DNA of 8,783 bases, from the NCBI GenBank assembly GCA_031274045.1, contig JAISQS010000672.1, positions 1 through 8,783 on the forward strand. Reading direction: 5' to 3'. The first letter of the stretch is position 1, and every line of letters starts with the position of its first letter. Origin of the DNA: Planctomycetaceae bacterium. Lineage in GTDB: Bacteria > Planctomycetota > Planctomycetia > Pirellulales > Thermoguttaceae. Positions 1 to 6,474 of the stretch are shown here, one piece after another. Under the pieces are notes generated by a model. That model saw nothing but the letters and a program-made list of their open reading frames with translations, made no database searches and was not told the DNA's origin. The translations under genes were made by a program, and so were the position numbers.

Positions 1-90
1 GGGTGGCTCATTGGTTATTAAGGGATGGGGAAGTTGGTCACCAGTTACGAATTGGCAAAGACTCATTGCCGGTAACAATATCATTTGGAT

Positions 91-120
91 TGCGATAGTG
101 AAGGGAATTTTCAAGTGTAA
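91..120 (+). repeat. Left copy of inverted repeat flanking hpnH
   Basis: This copy reads TGCGATAGTGAAGGGAATTT and then ends TCAAGTGTAA. The reverse complement of 1218-1248 matches it at about 28 of 31 positions, with two mismatches and one 1-base gap. Weaker A/T-rich similarity continues beyond the repeat on the hpnH-facing side. The copy sits about 40 bases before the hpnH start codon. Confidence 0.75.
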
Positions 121-147
121 AAAGTATATAAAGAGTCTAACAAAAAT

Positions 148-154
148 AGGAGAG
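148..154 (+). promoter_or_regulatory. Ribosome binding site for hpnH
   Basis: AGGAGAG ends 4 bases before the GTG at 159, and its AGGAG core is 6 bases from that codon. This is one of only two clear Shine-Dalgarno sequences in the window. It decides the GTG start over the in-frame ATGs at 189 and 201. Confidence 0.7.
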
Positions 155-158
155 ATTA

Positions 159-1193
159 GTGAGATTTCCGTTGTCGTTGCTTTGTAGTATGTCGTTTTAT
201 ATGTTGCGCCGCAAGCTTTTTTGCAGAGGTAAATTTCCGCTTGTGTTGATGCTTGAGCCGCTTCATGCCTGCAATTTGCATTGCAGCGGCTGCGGGCGTA
301 TTCGCGAATATTCCGATACGATTTCAAAGCGGCTTAGTGTTGTTGAGTGTATTGATTCTGTTGTTGATGCGGGTGCGCCGATAGTTAGTATTTGCGGCGG
401 TGAGCCTTTGATTTATCCTGAAATTGTAGAGCTTGTTGATCGTGTGATTCGGCTTGGGAAACATATTTATCTTTGTACTAACGGTCAATTGCTCGCGGAT
501 AAGTTGGCGGAATTTACAGCATTAGCGCAACGACATCATCTCGTCCGTAAGCGTATGTATTGGAATGTGCATGTTGACGGTATGAGTCAAACGCATGATG
601 CGATAGTTGAGAAGAGCGGCGCATTCGATGCGGCAATCAAAGGAATCACAGCCGCAAAACAAGCCGGTTTTTTTGTCTACACAAATACGACTTTGTACAA
701 GCAGACAACAATAAATGAATTGATCGAGCTTGCGAAATTATTTGAACGATTGCGGGTTGACGGAATGATGATTGCGCCGGGCTATGGTTACGATGCGGTG
801 AAAGAAGAAGGAACTGACAACAATTTTTTTCTCACGCGCAACGAAATATACGAAACATTCCGCGAAGTGCGAGCCAAGTTGAGCAAGTTCAGAATCACAG
901 CAACGCCGGTATTTCTCGACTTTTTGTGTGGTGAACGCAAGTTGCCGTGCGCGGCATGGGCAAATCCGACACGCAACGTCAAAGGATGGAAAGCTCCATG
1001 CTATTTGATTACCGACAAACATTACGATTCGTACAAAGATTTTTTGCAATTGACAGATTGGTCAAAAATCGGTTACGGAAACGACCCAAGATGCGAACAA
1101 TGTATGATGCATTGCGGATACGAACCAGCCGCCGTTTTATTCGCGAACCGTTTAACAGATTTAATTCGCTTAGCCCGATGGCAAATACAATAA
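159..1193 (+). CDS. hpnH: Adenosyl-hopene transferase HpnH (radical SAM)
   Basis: HpnH adds a 5'-deoxyadenosyl radical to diploptene to give adenosylhopane, the first step in extending C30 hopanoids to C35 bacteriohopanepolyols (family knowledge). The sequence shows the radical SAM cluster motif CxxxCxxC as CNLHCSGC (C38, C42, C45), with the preceding FPLVLMLEPL block typical of HpnH. GGEP follows at 80-83. The C-terminal DUF3463-type region carries C257, C264, C281 and the RCEQCMMHCGYEP block (C312, C315, C319). The length of 344 residues is normal. GTG 159 is preferred because of its Shine-Dalgarno and because the N-terminus then aligns with HpnH proteins, which have about 30 residues before this block. 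No other hopanoid gene is visible in the window. The first half favours T/G-ending codons and the second half A/C-ending ones. An inverted repeat pair brackets the gene. Confidence 0.93.
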   Translation: MRFPLSLLCSMSFYMLRRKLFCRGKFPLVLMLEPLHACNLHCSGCGRIREYSDTISKRLSVVECIDSVVDAGAPIVSICGGEPLIYPEIVELVDRVIRLGKHIYLCTNGQLLADKLAEFTALAQRHHLVRKRMYWNVHVDGMSQTHDAIVEKSGAFDAAIKGITAAKQAGFFVYTNTTLYKQTTINELIELAKLFERLRVDGMMIAPGYGYDAVKEEGTDNNFFLTRNEIYETFREVRAKLSKFRITATPVFLDFLCGERKLPCAAWANPTRNVKGWKAPCYLITDKHYDSYKDFLQLTDWSKIGYGNDPRCEQCMMHCGYEPAAVLFANRLTDLIRLARWQIQ

Positions 1194-1217
1194 ACAAACA
1201 CACGCAACATATATTTG

Positions 1218-1248
1218 TTACACTTGAAACCTTCCCTTCACAATCGCA
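1218..1248 (-). repeat. Right copy of inverted repeat flanking hpnH
   Basis: The reverse complement reads TGCGATTGTGAAGGGAAGGT and then ends TTCAAGTGTAA, matching 91-120. It lies in the gap between the hpnH stop and the next gene. The pair is about 1.1 kb apart and points inward around hpnH. The copies look like members of a dispersed intergenic repeat family, but the copy number in the genome cannot be seen here. Confidence 0.75.
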
Positions 1249-1350
1249 AAATCACGAGAATTTGTGAGGGTTCGTAAAGATGAAAAATTGAATAGCCACA
1301 ATTGCTGTTCATTGATAGATAGTCCAAAAAATTTAACAAGACTGAAAAAA

Positions 1351-2463
1351 ATGAAAAACCAAAAAACAAATTCCTCCAAACTCATCGAGTTTGCCGAAGA
1401 ACCAGCACAACCAGACCCCGCCAAAAAACCAAAACGCTCCGGAAATATATTCGATGCGTACCTTCGCAATACGTTTATGACGGTGGTATTTTTTGTGGAT
1501 TTTATCCGGCATTATGCGAAGCCGGGTATTTTTGAACGGCTTGATTGGGATACATTGAGGTTATTTTCGCCGCATTCATTTGACATAAATGGCGAGGAAC
1601 GAATCGCCGATATGGTTTTCGTGTGTGACCTGAAAAAGGGTGACAGCAATGTTGCCGCTGTTAGTATTGTTGTGATTATTGAACACATGGGCGGCTCGTT
1701 GTTTTACTTGCCGAAGCGTTTTTTGGAATATCTGGTTGGAGTTTGGAATATTGTTGCCGGTAAGGAGAAAAGGCGAAAACCTTTGCCGTCACCGTACTTC
1801 ATGCTTATCAGAACCGGCTACAAAGGCATGACAAAAGAAGAGCAAAAAGGAAAATATCCCAAAACTAGCGACATGTGCGCGAGTGATACTGTTTTTGATG
1901 ATATTGTCAAGGGATTGGATTTTGACTACACTGTTGTTTCGTTGCCTGACATTGATTTGGATGATTTGGCTGGCGGGCCGATAGTCAAAGCCGCGCTCGG
2001 CGTGGCAAAAGTTTTGACGGAAAATCGACCGGAAGATTTACAGCGAGCATTGATTCCTTTGATTCAATGCAAAGACTACGAACAACGACGCGATATATTG
2101 TTGAGAGCATTGACTCTGTTTGAGAAATTTTTGAAATCGCGTGGAAAAAAACTGAACGAGCAATTGCTCGATCAAACAATAGGTACCGTATTAAAAGGAA
2201 AGGAGAAAGAAGATATGATAATGTCAATTTTTGATGAAAAGAAGTTAGAAGGTAAAATCGAAGGTGAAGCCAAAGGTAAAGCCGCAGGTGAGGCAGAAGC
2301 TGTCGTTGCGATTCTTAACGAGCGGTTCAAGAGTGTCCCTAAACCTATCTACAAAAAAGTCGACGCAATACGCGAGCGACAAGATGCTGGTAAGTTATTG
2401 TCGTTGGTACGAACTGCGGTAACTTGTAAATCGATCAAAGATTTTCAGAATGCTTTGAACTGA
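1351..2463 (+). CDS. Rpn/YhgA-like PD-(D/E)XK family protein
   Basis: This resembles the Rpn/YhgA 'putative transposase' family (PD-(D/E)XK fold). E. coli members are recombination-promoting DNA endonucleases, and the literal transposase label is doubtful. From ATG 1351 (370 residues) the protein has a polar, lysine- and proline-rich leader of about 30 residues. Next come the FDAYLRNTF helix, a core with D87 (RIADMVF) and E111-H112 (VVIIEHMGG), the family-typical RFLEYLVGVWN helix, and a C-terminal charged EGK/EGE/GKA-rich segment at about 299-316. A terminal helical region of about 55 residues follows. The usual E-H-Q motif reads E-H-M, so a supposed catalytic or structural glutamine is missing and activity is uncertain. 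An in-frame GTG at 1264 would add 29 residues. Neither start has a good Shine-Dalgarno, and ATG is chosen because the extra leader looks uninformative. The gene stands alone before a 700-base gap. Confidence 0.72.
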   Translation: MKNQKTNSSKLIEFAEEPAQPDPAKKPKRSGNIFDAYLRNTFMTVVFFVDFIRHYAKPGIFERLDWDTLRLFSPHSFDINGEERIADMVFVCDLKKGDSNVAAVSIVVIIEHMGGSLFYLPKRFLEYLVGVWNIVAGKEKRRKPLPSPYFMLIRTGYKGMTKEEQKGKYPKTSDMCASDTVFDDIVKGLDFDYTVVSLPDIDLDDLAGGPIVKAALGVAKVLTENRPEDLQRALIPLIQCKDYEQRRDILLRALTLFEKFLKSRGKKLNEQLLDQTIGTVLKGKEKEDMIMSIFDEKKLEGKIEGEAKGKAAGEAEAVVAILNERFKSVPKPIYKKVDAIRERQDAGKLLSLVRTAVTCKSIKDFQNALN

Positions 2464-2635
2464 TGGGGCGGCTGTTTGAGACAGAAGTAGGTAGCGTTAG
2501 AAAGGATGTCACAAACTTCCGTAATGTTACATACCTTACTTTACCTTCCAGTGAATTATTCCCCCGAATGACAATTATGCAACAAAAATTTAGAGGACTT
2601 TGGTAATATGAAGCCTACGAACGAGAGCGAATGCT

Positions 2636-2943
2636 CAATTGGTCATATATCAGTGAAATACTTCAATGCTGTAGAAAAAACAAACCTAATTTACAACCTG
2701 ATTTTCTTACAAAAACAACCTTAGTAGCCCGCGAATCACACACAAACATAACCTTATTACCTTAACTGTGTAACCTATTTAGTTAGTTTTTAGTAGTGAG
2801 TTTTTAGTTTTTAGTGTCAATGCACCAAAAACTAAAAACTAACTTTACTACAATGGCTACTAAGGTTGTTTTGTTTAGGAAAAATCAGGTAAAAATAAGA
2901 TTGAGTTAAAGGCGGATATTTCGCTGATATATTACCTCAATTG
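2636..2943. repeat. Long imperfect inverted repeat (foldback or MITE-like element)
   Basis: Three nested levels pair with each other. The outermost is 2636-2661 (CAATTGGTCATATATCAGTG and onward) with 2915-2943, sharing ATATATCAG(T/C)GAAATA. The middle level is 2696-2729 with 2855-2890, which share an exact 18-base block (AAAACAACCTTAGTAGCC on the left) and an exact 10-base block ACCTGATTTT. The innermost is a hairpin at 2799-2840. About 60 bases at 2730-2790 of the left half have little counterpart on the right. No target-site duplication and no transposase gene were seen. It resembles a foldback or miniature element, or the trace of an inverted duplication. Confidence 0.65.
2799..2840. repeat. 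Central hairpin of the palindrome
   Basis: AGTTTTTAGTTTTT (2799-2812) pairs perfectly with AAAAACTAAAAACT (2827-2840). Inside this, GTG 2814-2816 can pair with CAC 2823-2825, leaving a small loop around CAAT. The stem is nearly all A/T and has no T-run after it, so it is not called a terminator. Confidence 0.7.
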
Positions 2944-3059
2944 TGACCAGTTTAAATTTACGCCCGAACCTATACGGCGGTAGGTCGCGGCATTCATCAA
3001 AAAGACTATATTTGGACAACTAAATTCGGACAATTAACGTGCTGTTAAACCGATAAATC

Positions 3060-3096
3060 TTGACAGTTTTGTCAAATTGGCGGGCGGCAATGTAAT
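3060..3096 (+). promoter_or_regulatory. Candidate promoter with overlapping dyad upstream of the POT gene
   Basis: A perfect dyad, TTGACA (3060-3065), 4-base spacer, TGTCAA (3070-3075), overlaps a -35-like TTGTCA (3069-3074). A -10-like TGTAAT (3091-3096) follows after 16 bases. Each hexamer matches the sigma-70 consensus at five of six positions. The dyad could be an operator. A second A/T-rich TATTATATATA run at 3105-3115 lacks a matching -35. The POT start codon is 70 bases downstream, with no Shine-Dalgarno. Confidence 0.35.
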
Positions 3097-3165
3097 CGTC
3101 CTACTATTATATATAGTCAAAAAACACCAACCATTAACACTAACCATTTACTACAATTTTGTTAA

Positions 3166-5025
3166 ATGAGTAACGACAATAATGTTTTGCCGCGTCGGCA
3201 TCCTGCGGGACTTTGGGTGCTATTTACTACGGAGATGTGGGAACGATTTGCCTTCTATGCTATGCGGGCGATTCTTGTACTTTATCTATACAACGTTTCA
3301 ACCGACAAGTCTACTCCCGGTTTTGGTTGGAGTGAATCTGATGCTTACAAGCTGTATGGTTGGTATACGGGTCTTGTTTATATTTCGCCGTTGTTGGGTG
3401 GGTGGATAGCGGATCGTTTTTTGGGGCAGCGATTTTGTGTGATGGTTGGTGCTGTTCTGATGGTTGTGGGTGAATTTTTTCTTGCGGCGACTGAGTTTGT
3501 CAGGATAGGCGGCGGGGTGAAGATTACGTTTGCGACTGATCCGACTGCGTTGATAATTTTTTATGTTGGTCTTGGTCTGATGGTACTTGGCAATGGTTTT
3601 TTCAAACCGTGCATATCTGTCATGGTCGGTCAACTCTACGCTCAAGGAGACCGTAAACGTGATGATGCGTTTTACATTTTCTATATGGGGATAAATATTG
3701 GGGCGTTTTTCTCTCCGTTGGTTGCGGGTACGATTGCGGAGAAGTATGGTTATCATTGGGGTTTTCTTATTGCCGGATTGGGGATGATTTGCGGGTTGTT
3801 GTCTTTCACAATGCTAGGACAAAAATACCTCAAAGGCATCGGCACCGCGCCGACAAAACACGACCCCAACAAAGAAATGACACCGGAAGAGAGCGAGAAG
3901 CATGTGAGAGATGTCTACGAACAGAAGCGTCCTCTTGACAAGAAAGATTGGGATAGGATTTTTGTGTTGATGACGTTGTCGGTTTTGGTGATTGCGTTTT
4001 GGCTTTCGTTTGAGCAAGCCGGTTCTTCGCTGAATGTTTTTGCCAAAAAGAATACAGACCGGAGTATTGCCCAATCTGTTGTCGATATTTCGCCCAAAAT
4101 AGCTGTCAAATTTTACATACAAAATGAATATCTGGTCGAATATGAGGCTGCTGTTAGTCGGCTGGAGGTGTTGGCGAATTCGTCAAAGAAGCCGAACAAC
4201 TCACCGCCAAACCAACCGCAACAAGACCCCAAAAAAGAAGACTCAACAAACCAAGACTCAACGAACCAATCAAAAGACCAGACGGCGACTCCTTCGTTTT
4301 CTTTGGTTGTAGATCAAAAAGATCAATCTATATTGAGACGTTATCCTGATATTGTGCGTCGTGGAGTGGAGGTTAAGAAGCGGCTATCGGGTAGTGATGA
4401 TGTGGAGGTGAGGAGTGCGATTAAGGAGTTGGAGGGGATGGAGACGAGTTTTGGTGGTGATTTTGTTCCGGCGGCTGATTCTTATACGTTTCCGGCGACT
4501 TGGTATCAATCGGTCAATGCTTTTGGGATAGTGATATTTGCGCCGTTGGCGACGATGCTTTGGGTATTTCTTTCGCGTCGTGGTATTGAGCCGAGTACAC
4601 CGACGAAGTTTGCGATTGGTTTGTTGTTGGTATCTGCGAGTTTCTTTGTTATGATTCCGGGTGCGGTTGAGGCGAAGGTTACTGGCAAGGCTGCGTTTTA
4701 TTGGTTGTTGCTTTGTTATTTATTTGCGACGTGGGGTGAGCTTTGTCTTTCGCCTGTTGGGTTATCGATGATTACGAAGTTGGCGCCGGTGCGGTATGCG
4801 TCGTTGTTTATGGGGGTTTGGTTTTTGGCGAGTAGTGTTGCTTATGTTATGGCTGGGCAGATGGCGAGTTATTTTGGGTCTGGTGATGGGATAAGTTTCT
4901 TTTATGGTGAGAAGTCGGGTCTTGCGGATTTCTTCCTGCTGATGGCATTTATCCCAATGGTAATCGGATTCATAGCCCTAGCACTAGTCCCAACACTAAA
5001 ACGAAAAATGCACGGCATCGGATAA
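3166..5025 (+). CDS. POT/PTR-family proton-dependent oligopeptide transporter
   Basis: This is an inner-membrane major-facilitator protein expected to import di- and tripeptides with protons. Family marks visible are ExxERF with FAFYAM in TM1 (E23, E26, R27, F28), DRFLGQR after TM2 (83-89), the PTR2 signature FYMGINIGAFFSPLVAG (172-188), SFEQAGSSLNVFA in TM7 (281-293) and WGELCLSPVGLS (523-534). About 12 membrane segments are apparent. The TM6-TM7 loop (about 218-262) is polar, so the extra helix pair of many bacterial POTs seems absent. The protein has 619 residues against a usual ~450-500. Most of the excess is a polar insert between NTDR (296-299) and FPATWYQS (442-449), which topology would place outside the membrane. 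The insert contains an N/Q/P/K/T-rich segment and a tandem DSTNQ. The start is ATG 3166 without a Shine-Dalgarno. Hairpins follow the stop. The exact substrate is unknown. Confidence 0.92.
   Translation: MSNDNNVLPRRHPAGLWVLFTTEMWERFAFYAMRAILVLYLYNVSTDKSTPGFGWSESDAYKLYGWYTGLVYISPLLGGWIADRFLGQRFCVMVGAVLMVVGEFFLAATEFVRIGGGVKITFATDPTALIIFYVGLGLMVLGNGFFKPCISVMVGQLYAQGDRKRDDAFYIFYMGINIGAFFSPLVAGTIAEKYGYHWGFLIAGLGMICGLLSFTMLGQKYLKGIGTAPTKHDPNKEMTPEESEKHVRDVYEQKRPLDKKDWDRIFVLMTLSVLVIAFWLSFEQAGSSLNVFAKKNTDRSIAQSVVDISPKIAVKFYIQNEYLVEYEAAVSRLEVLANSSKKPNNSPPNQPQQDPKKEDSTNQDSTNQSKDQTATPSFSLVVDQKDQSILRRYPDIVRRGVEVKKRLSGSDDVEVRSAIKELEGMETSFGGDFVPAADSYTFPATWYQSVNAFGIVIFAPLATMLWVFLSRRGIEPSTPTKFAIGLLLVSASFFVMIPGAVEAKVTGKAAFYWLLLCYLFATWGELCLSPVGLSMITKLAPVRYASLFMGVWFLASSVAYVMAGQMASYFGSGDGISFFYGEKSGLADFFLLMAFIPMVIGFIALALVPTLKRKMHGIG
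4240..4269 (+). repeat. 15-bp tandem repeat inside the POT gene
   Basis: GACTCAACAAACCAA (4240-4254) is followed directly by GACTCAACGAACCAA (4255-4269), identical at 14 of 15 bases. It encodes a duplicated DSTNQ in the low-complexity part of the extracytoplasmic insert. This is a likely slippage site, and because the unit is a multiple of three, copy changes keep the frame. Confidence 0.9.
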
Positions 5026-5061
5026 CACAAAAAATGACACAGCACACATCATTAACACAAT

Positions 5062-5085
5062 GTTGACAGCCACGAGTCAACTTTT
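5062..5085 (+). terminator. Weak terminator-like hairpin after the POT gene
   Basis: GTTGAC (5062-5067) pairs with GTCAAC (5076-5081) around an 8-base loop, and TTTT (5082-5085) follows at once. The stem is short and the T-run is only four bases, so termination would be weak. It starts 36 bases after the POT stop and precedes the stronger hairpin at 5102-5137. Confidence 0.3.
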
Positions 5086-5101
5086 ACAAATCCATCCGTC
5101 A

Positions 5102-5137
5102 AGGTAGGTGACCATCTCGCCGAACGGTCACCTACCT
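5102..5137. terminator. Strong 12-bp hairpin downstream of the POT gene, probable terminator
   Basis: AGGTAGGTGACC (5102-5113) and GGTCACCTACCT (5126-5137) form a perfect 12-bp stem with a 12-base loop. The sequence after it is pyrimidine-rich (5141-5156) but lacks a clean T-run. It may act as a terminator, an mRNA 3' stabiliser or a dyad binding site. Its place 76 bases after the POT stop favours a 3'-end role. Confidence 0.5.
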
Positions 5138-5499
5138 CATGTTGTCTCTTCCTTTAATATCTATTCTTCTGTGTATCATAATGTTTCATGTTGTCGGTAA
5201 ATTGGCGTTTTCCGCAATGTTGCGATGTTGCTCGAAGATTTTCCCAGCGTTCACAAGGTCGTGGCTAAAATAGGTAAAACACACTCACTAAACGCTGTAA
5301 AATCAAAGGCATTTCGCTAAAATCCTTGCTTGGCTGCAGACTACCATTTTCCCGTGTATTTTCATCCACCCACAACCTCCTGAACACCATGTATTTTTTA
5401 CGTTAAATTGATTTGACCTTTTTCATTTTGAGCGTAAAAGTAAGCGACGGCGGCAATATTAACAAAGTACAATCACAATGTACATAGTAAAATTATCAA
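5138..5499. other. Gene-free stretch upstream of the restriction-modification pair
   Basis: No gene or RNA is supported in these 362 bases. On the - strand there are only short open runs of about 20-35 codons, around 5265-5370, with no recognisable domain. A weak promoter-like pair for the downstream operon is TTGACC (5413-5418) with TAAAAG (5435-5440), 16 bases apart. Just before the nuclease start, GTAC occurs twice (5467-5470 and 5480-5483) around AATCACAAT, which could be a small operator. No C-protein gene of the kind that controls many restriction-modification systems is present. Confidence 0.45.
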
Positions 5500-6462
5500 A
5501 TGACAATATTCCAACAACTCGAACAATTTGTCAAAACGACATTCAAAACAACAGTTGCGATTTTCCTTGATGCCTTGCGGCTCAGTCCAAACGCACAAGG
5601 ATATGTTAGCGGTTCGGTTACAGAACTTTTGCTCAAACAGCATATCGAAAAACAGGGTTATCTTGTCGAAAGAATCAAAGAAAAATGGGAAGGAACAAAA
5701 CTCCATCATGGCGATTTTTACTTCACTAAGAATAATGCACAAGATTGTTTTGTACTCGAATCCAAAGGAGTAAAATCCAACTCCGAGAAATGGCACAAAT
5801 TATTTAATCGACATTCCCTTATCCAATTTTTGTACGATAATCATGGTGTCATTAATTGGGTTAATAAAAATGAGGATATTGAACGTCAGATTATTGAGTG
5901 GATTGATAAAAATCTGCCAAAATTCAAAGATGAATACAGTACCACTCTGTACGAATATGAGGAAGTTCAAAGATACGCGAAAAACAGACCAAAGAAAGAA
6001 ACTGATAAAAGCCGCGCAATTGATCTCTTGAAAGATTACTCACGTGAACAGATTGGTGACATGATTGCTGAACGTTTGAAATACGTCCAATCCAGAGTTG
6101 GTGTTTTGGAAACTCACTTAGTTTCAGGAACATCTGAACGTAACGAACGAACTCAAGCGACACCGCGAAAAGATGAGTTTCATGTTCTGGCAGTTGATAT
6201 TTTCTTGCGATTTCCAGAACATAAATTTCTCTTCGCCAATCCGCAATTACTTGACTCCTCCGGCAGCAACGAGGCTCATTTGAAACAGAATTACATCATG
6301 GGCTTTGTTTTTACCAATGATGATGAAACGATAACGTTAAGTTTATCCGATGATTGGTTCGATCAATTTGACGATGTGGTTGATTCTTTGGACAAAACAA
6401 CCTTCATCAATCCTAATGATAAACAGGTCGATGTACGCGATGTCATTTATGACGAATTTTGA
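5500..6462 (+). CDS. Type II-like restriction endonuclease, PD-(D/E)XK fold
   Basis: This is the predicted nuclease partner of the downstream methylase-specificity fusion, cleaving DNA that the fusion has not methylated. Residues about 35-95 look like a PD-(D/E)XK core. There is an acidic helix residue E42 (SVTELLLKQHIE), then D72 in HHGDFYF, then E87-x-K89 in FVLESKG, spaced D-x14-E-x-K with hydrophobic strands around each. The middle (about 125-200) is charged and helical. A later block (about 199-270) contains RVGVLETHLVSG, TPRKDEFHVLAVDIFLR and FANPQLL, which may be a recognition or dimerisation domain. At 320 residues it has no helicase or translocase motifs, so it is not HsdR. It has no signal peptide or membrane segment. 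ATG 5500 is the start, without a Shine-Dalgarno. The stop lies 12 bases before the next start, so co-expression is likely. I do not recognise a specific named enzyme, and cleavage specificity is unknown. Confidence 0.72.
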   Translation: MTIFQQLEQFVKTTFKTTVAIFLDALRLSPNAQGYVSGSVTELLLKQHIEKQGYLVERIKEKWEGTKLHHGDFYFTKNNAQDCFVLESKGVKSNSEKWHKLFNRHSLIQFLYDNHGVINWVNKNEDIERQIIEWIDKNLPKFKDEYSTTLYEYEEVQRYAKNRPKKETDKSRAIDLLKDYSREQIGDMIAERLKYVQSRVGVLETHLVSGTSERNERTQATPRKDEFHVLAVDIFLRFPEHKFLFANPQLLDSSGSNEAHLKQNYIMGFVFTNDDETITLSLSDDWFDQFDDVVDSLDKTTFINPNDKQVDVRDVIYDEF

Positions 6463-6468
6463 AAGGAG
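6462..6468 (+). promoter_or_regulatory. Ribosome binding site for the methylase-specificity gene
   Basis: AAAGGAG begins on the last base of the nuclease stop codon (TGA 6460-6462) and ends 6 bases before ATG 6475. It is a strong Shine-Dalgarno, whereas the nuclease gene has none. Translation may therefore favour the protective methylase over the nuclease from one transcript. Confidence 0.75.
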
Positions 6469-6474
6469 TTACCA

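Larger units (their letters stand above)
1..158. other. Left-edge stretch upstream of hpnH, no assignable gene
   Basis: Two + strand frames are open at the window edge. One starts at base 2 and stops at TAG 185-187, overlapping the hpnH start. The other starts at base 3 and stops at TAG 96-98. Either could be the tail of an upstream gene, but neither tail matches a family I recognise, and the two frames cannot both be coding over their shared span. Bases 91-120 are one copy of an inverted repeat whose partner lies after hpnH. Most of this stretch may therefore be intergenic repeat sequence that happens to be open. An A/T-rich TATATAAA run at 125-132 could hold a -10 element for hpnH, but no convincing -35 precedes it. 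Confidence 0.35.
2464..3165. other. Gene-free stretch with a large imperfect palindrome
   Basis: There is no supported gene in these 702 bases. The longest tempting frame is 38 codons (ATG 2608 to TAG 2722-2724) and lies mostly in the arm of the palindrome at 2636-2943. Other contents are a short direct repeat (TTGGACAA at 3012-3019 and TCGGACAA at 3026-3033) and a dyad with possible promoter elements at 3060-3096. No clean intrinsic terminator follows the Rpn-like gene. Confidence 0.6.

Noticed and set aside
738..1049. 103-codon - strand ORF inside hpnH
   Set aside because: It is antisense to a well-supported gene, has no recognisable domain and no ribosome binding site, and is explained as a shadow frame.
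1218..1469. 83-codon - strand ORF spanning the right inverted repeat and the Rpn-like N-terminus
   Set aside because: It overlaps the Rpn-like gene on the other strand, and its end falls within the repeat copy. Openness there likely reflects repeat composition.
1351..2463. Calling the Rpn-like gene and nearby palindrome an insertion sequence
   Set aside because: No terminal inverted repeats bound the gene and no target duplication is visible. The palindrome lies wholly downstream and the hpnH repeats lie upstream around another gene.
2608..2724. 38-codon + strand ORF with a faint purine-rich site upstream
   Set aside because: It lies mostly within the left arm of the palindrome, has no family resemblance and ends inside the middle arm.
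2696..2890. CRISPR-like repeat array
   Set aside because: The repeated units are inverted partners of a foldback, not regularly spaced direct repeats with unique spacers.
3298..3756. 152-codon - strand ORF inside the POT gene
   Set aside because: It is rich in R, K, T and N, as expected for the antisense of G/T-rich membrane codons. The sense frame has full POT motifs.
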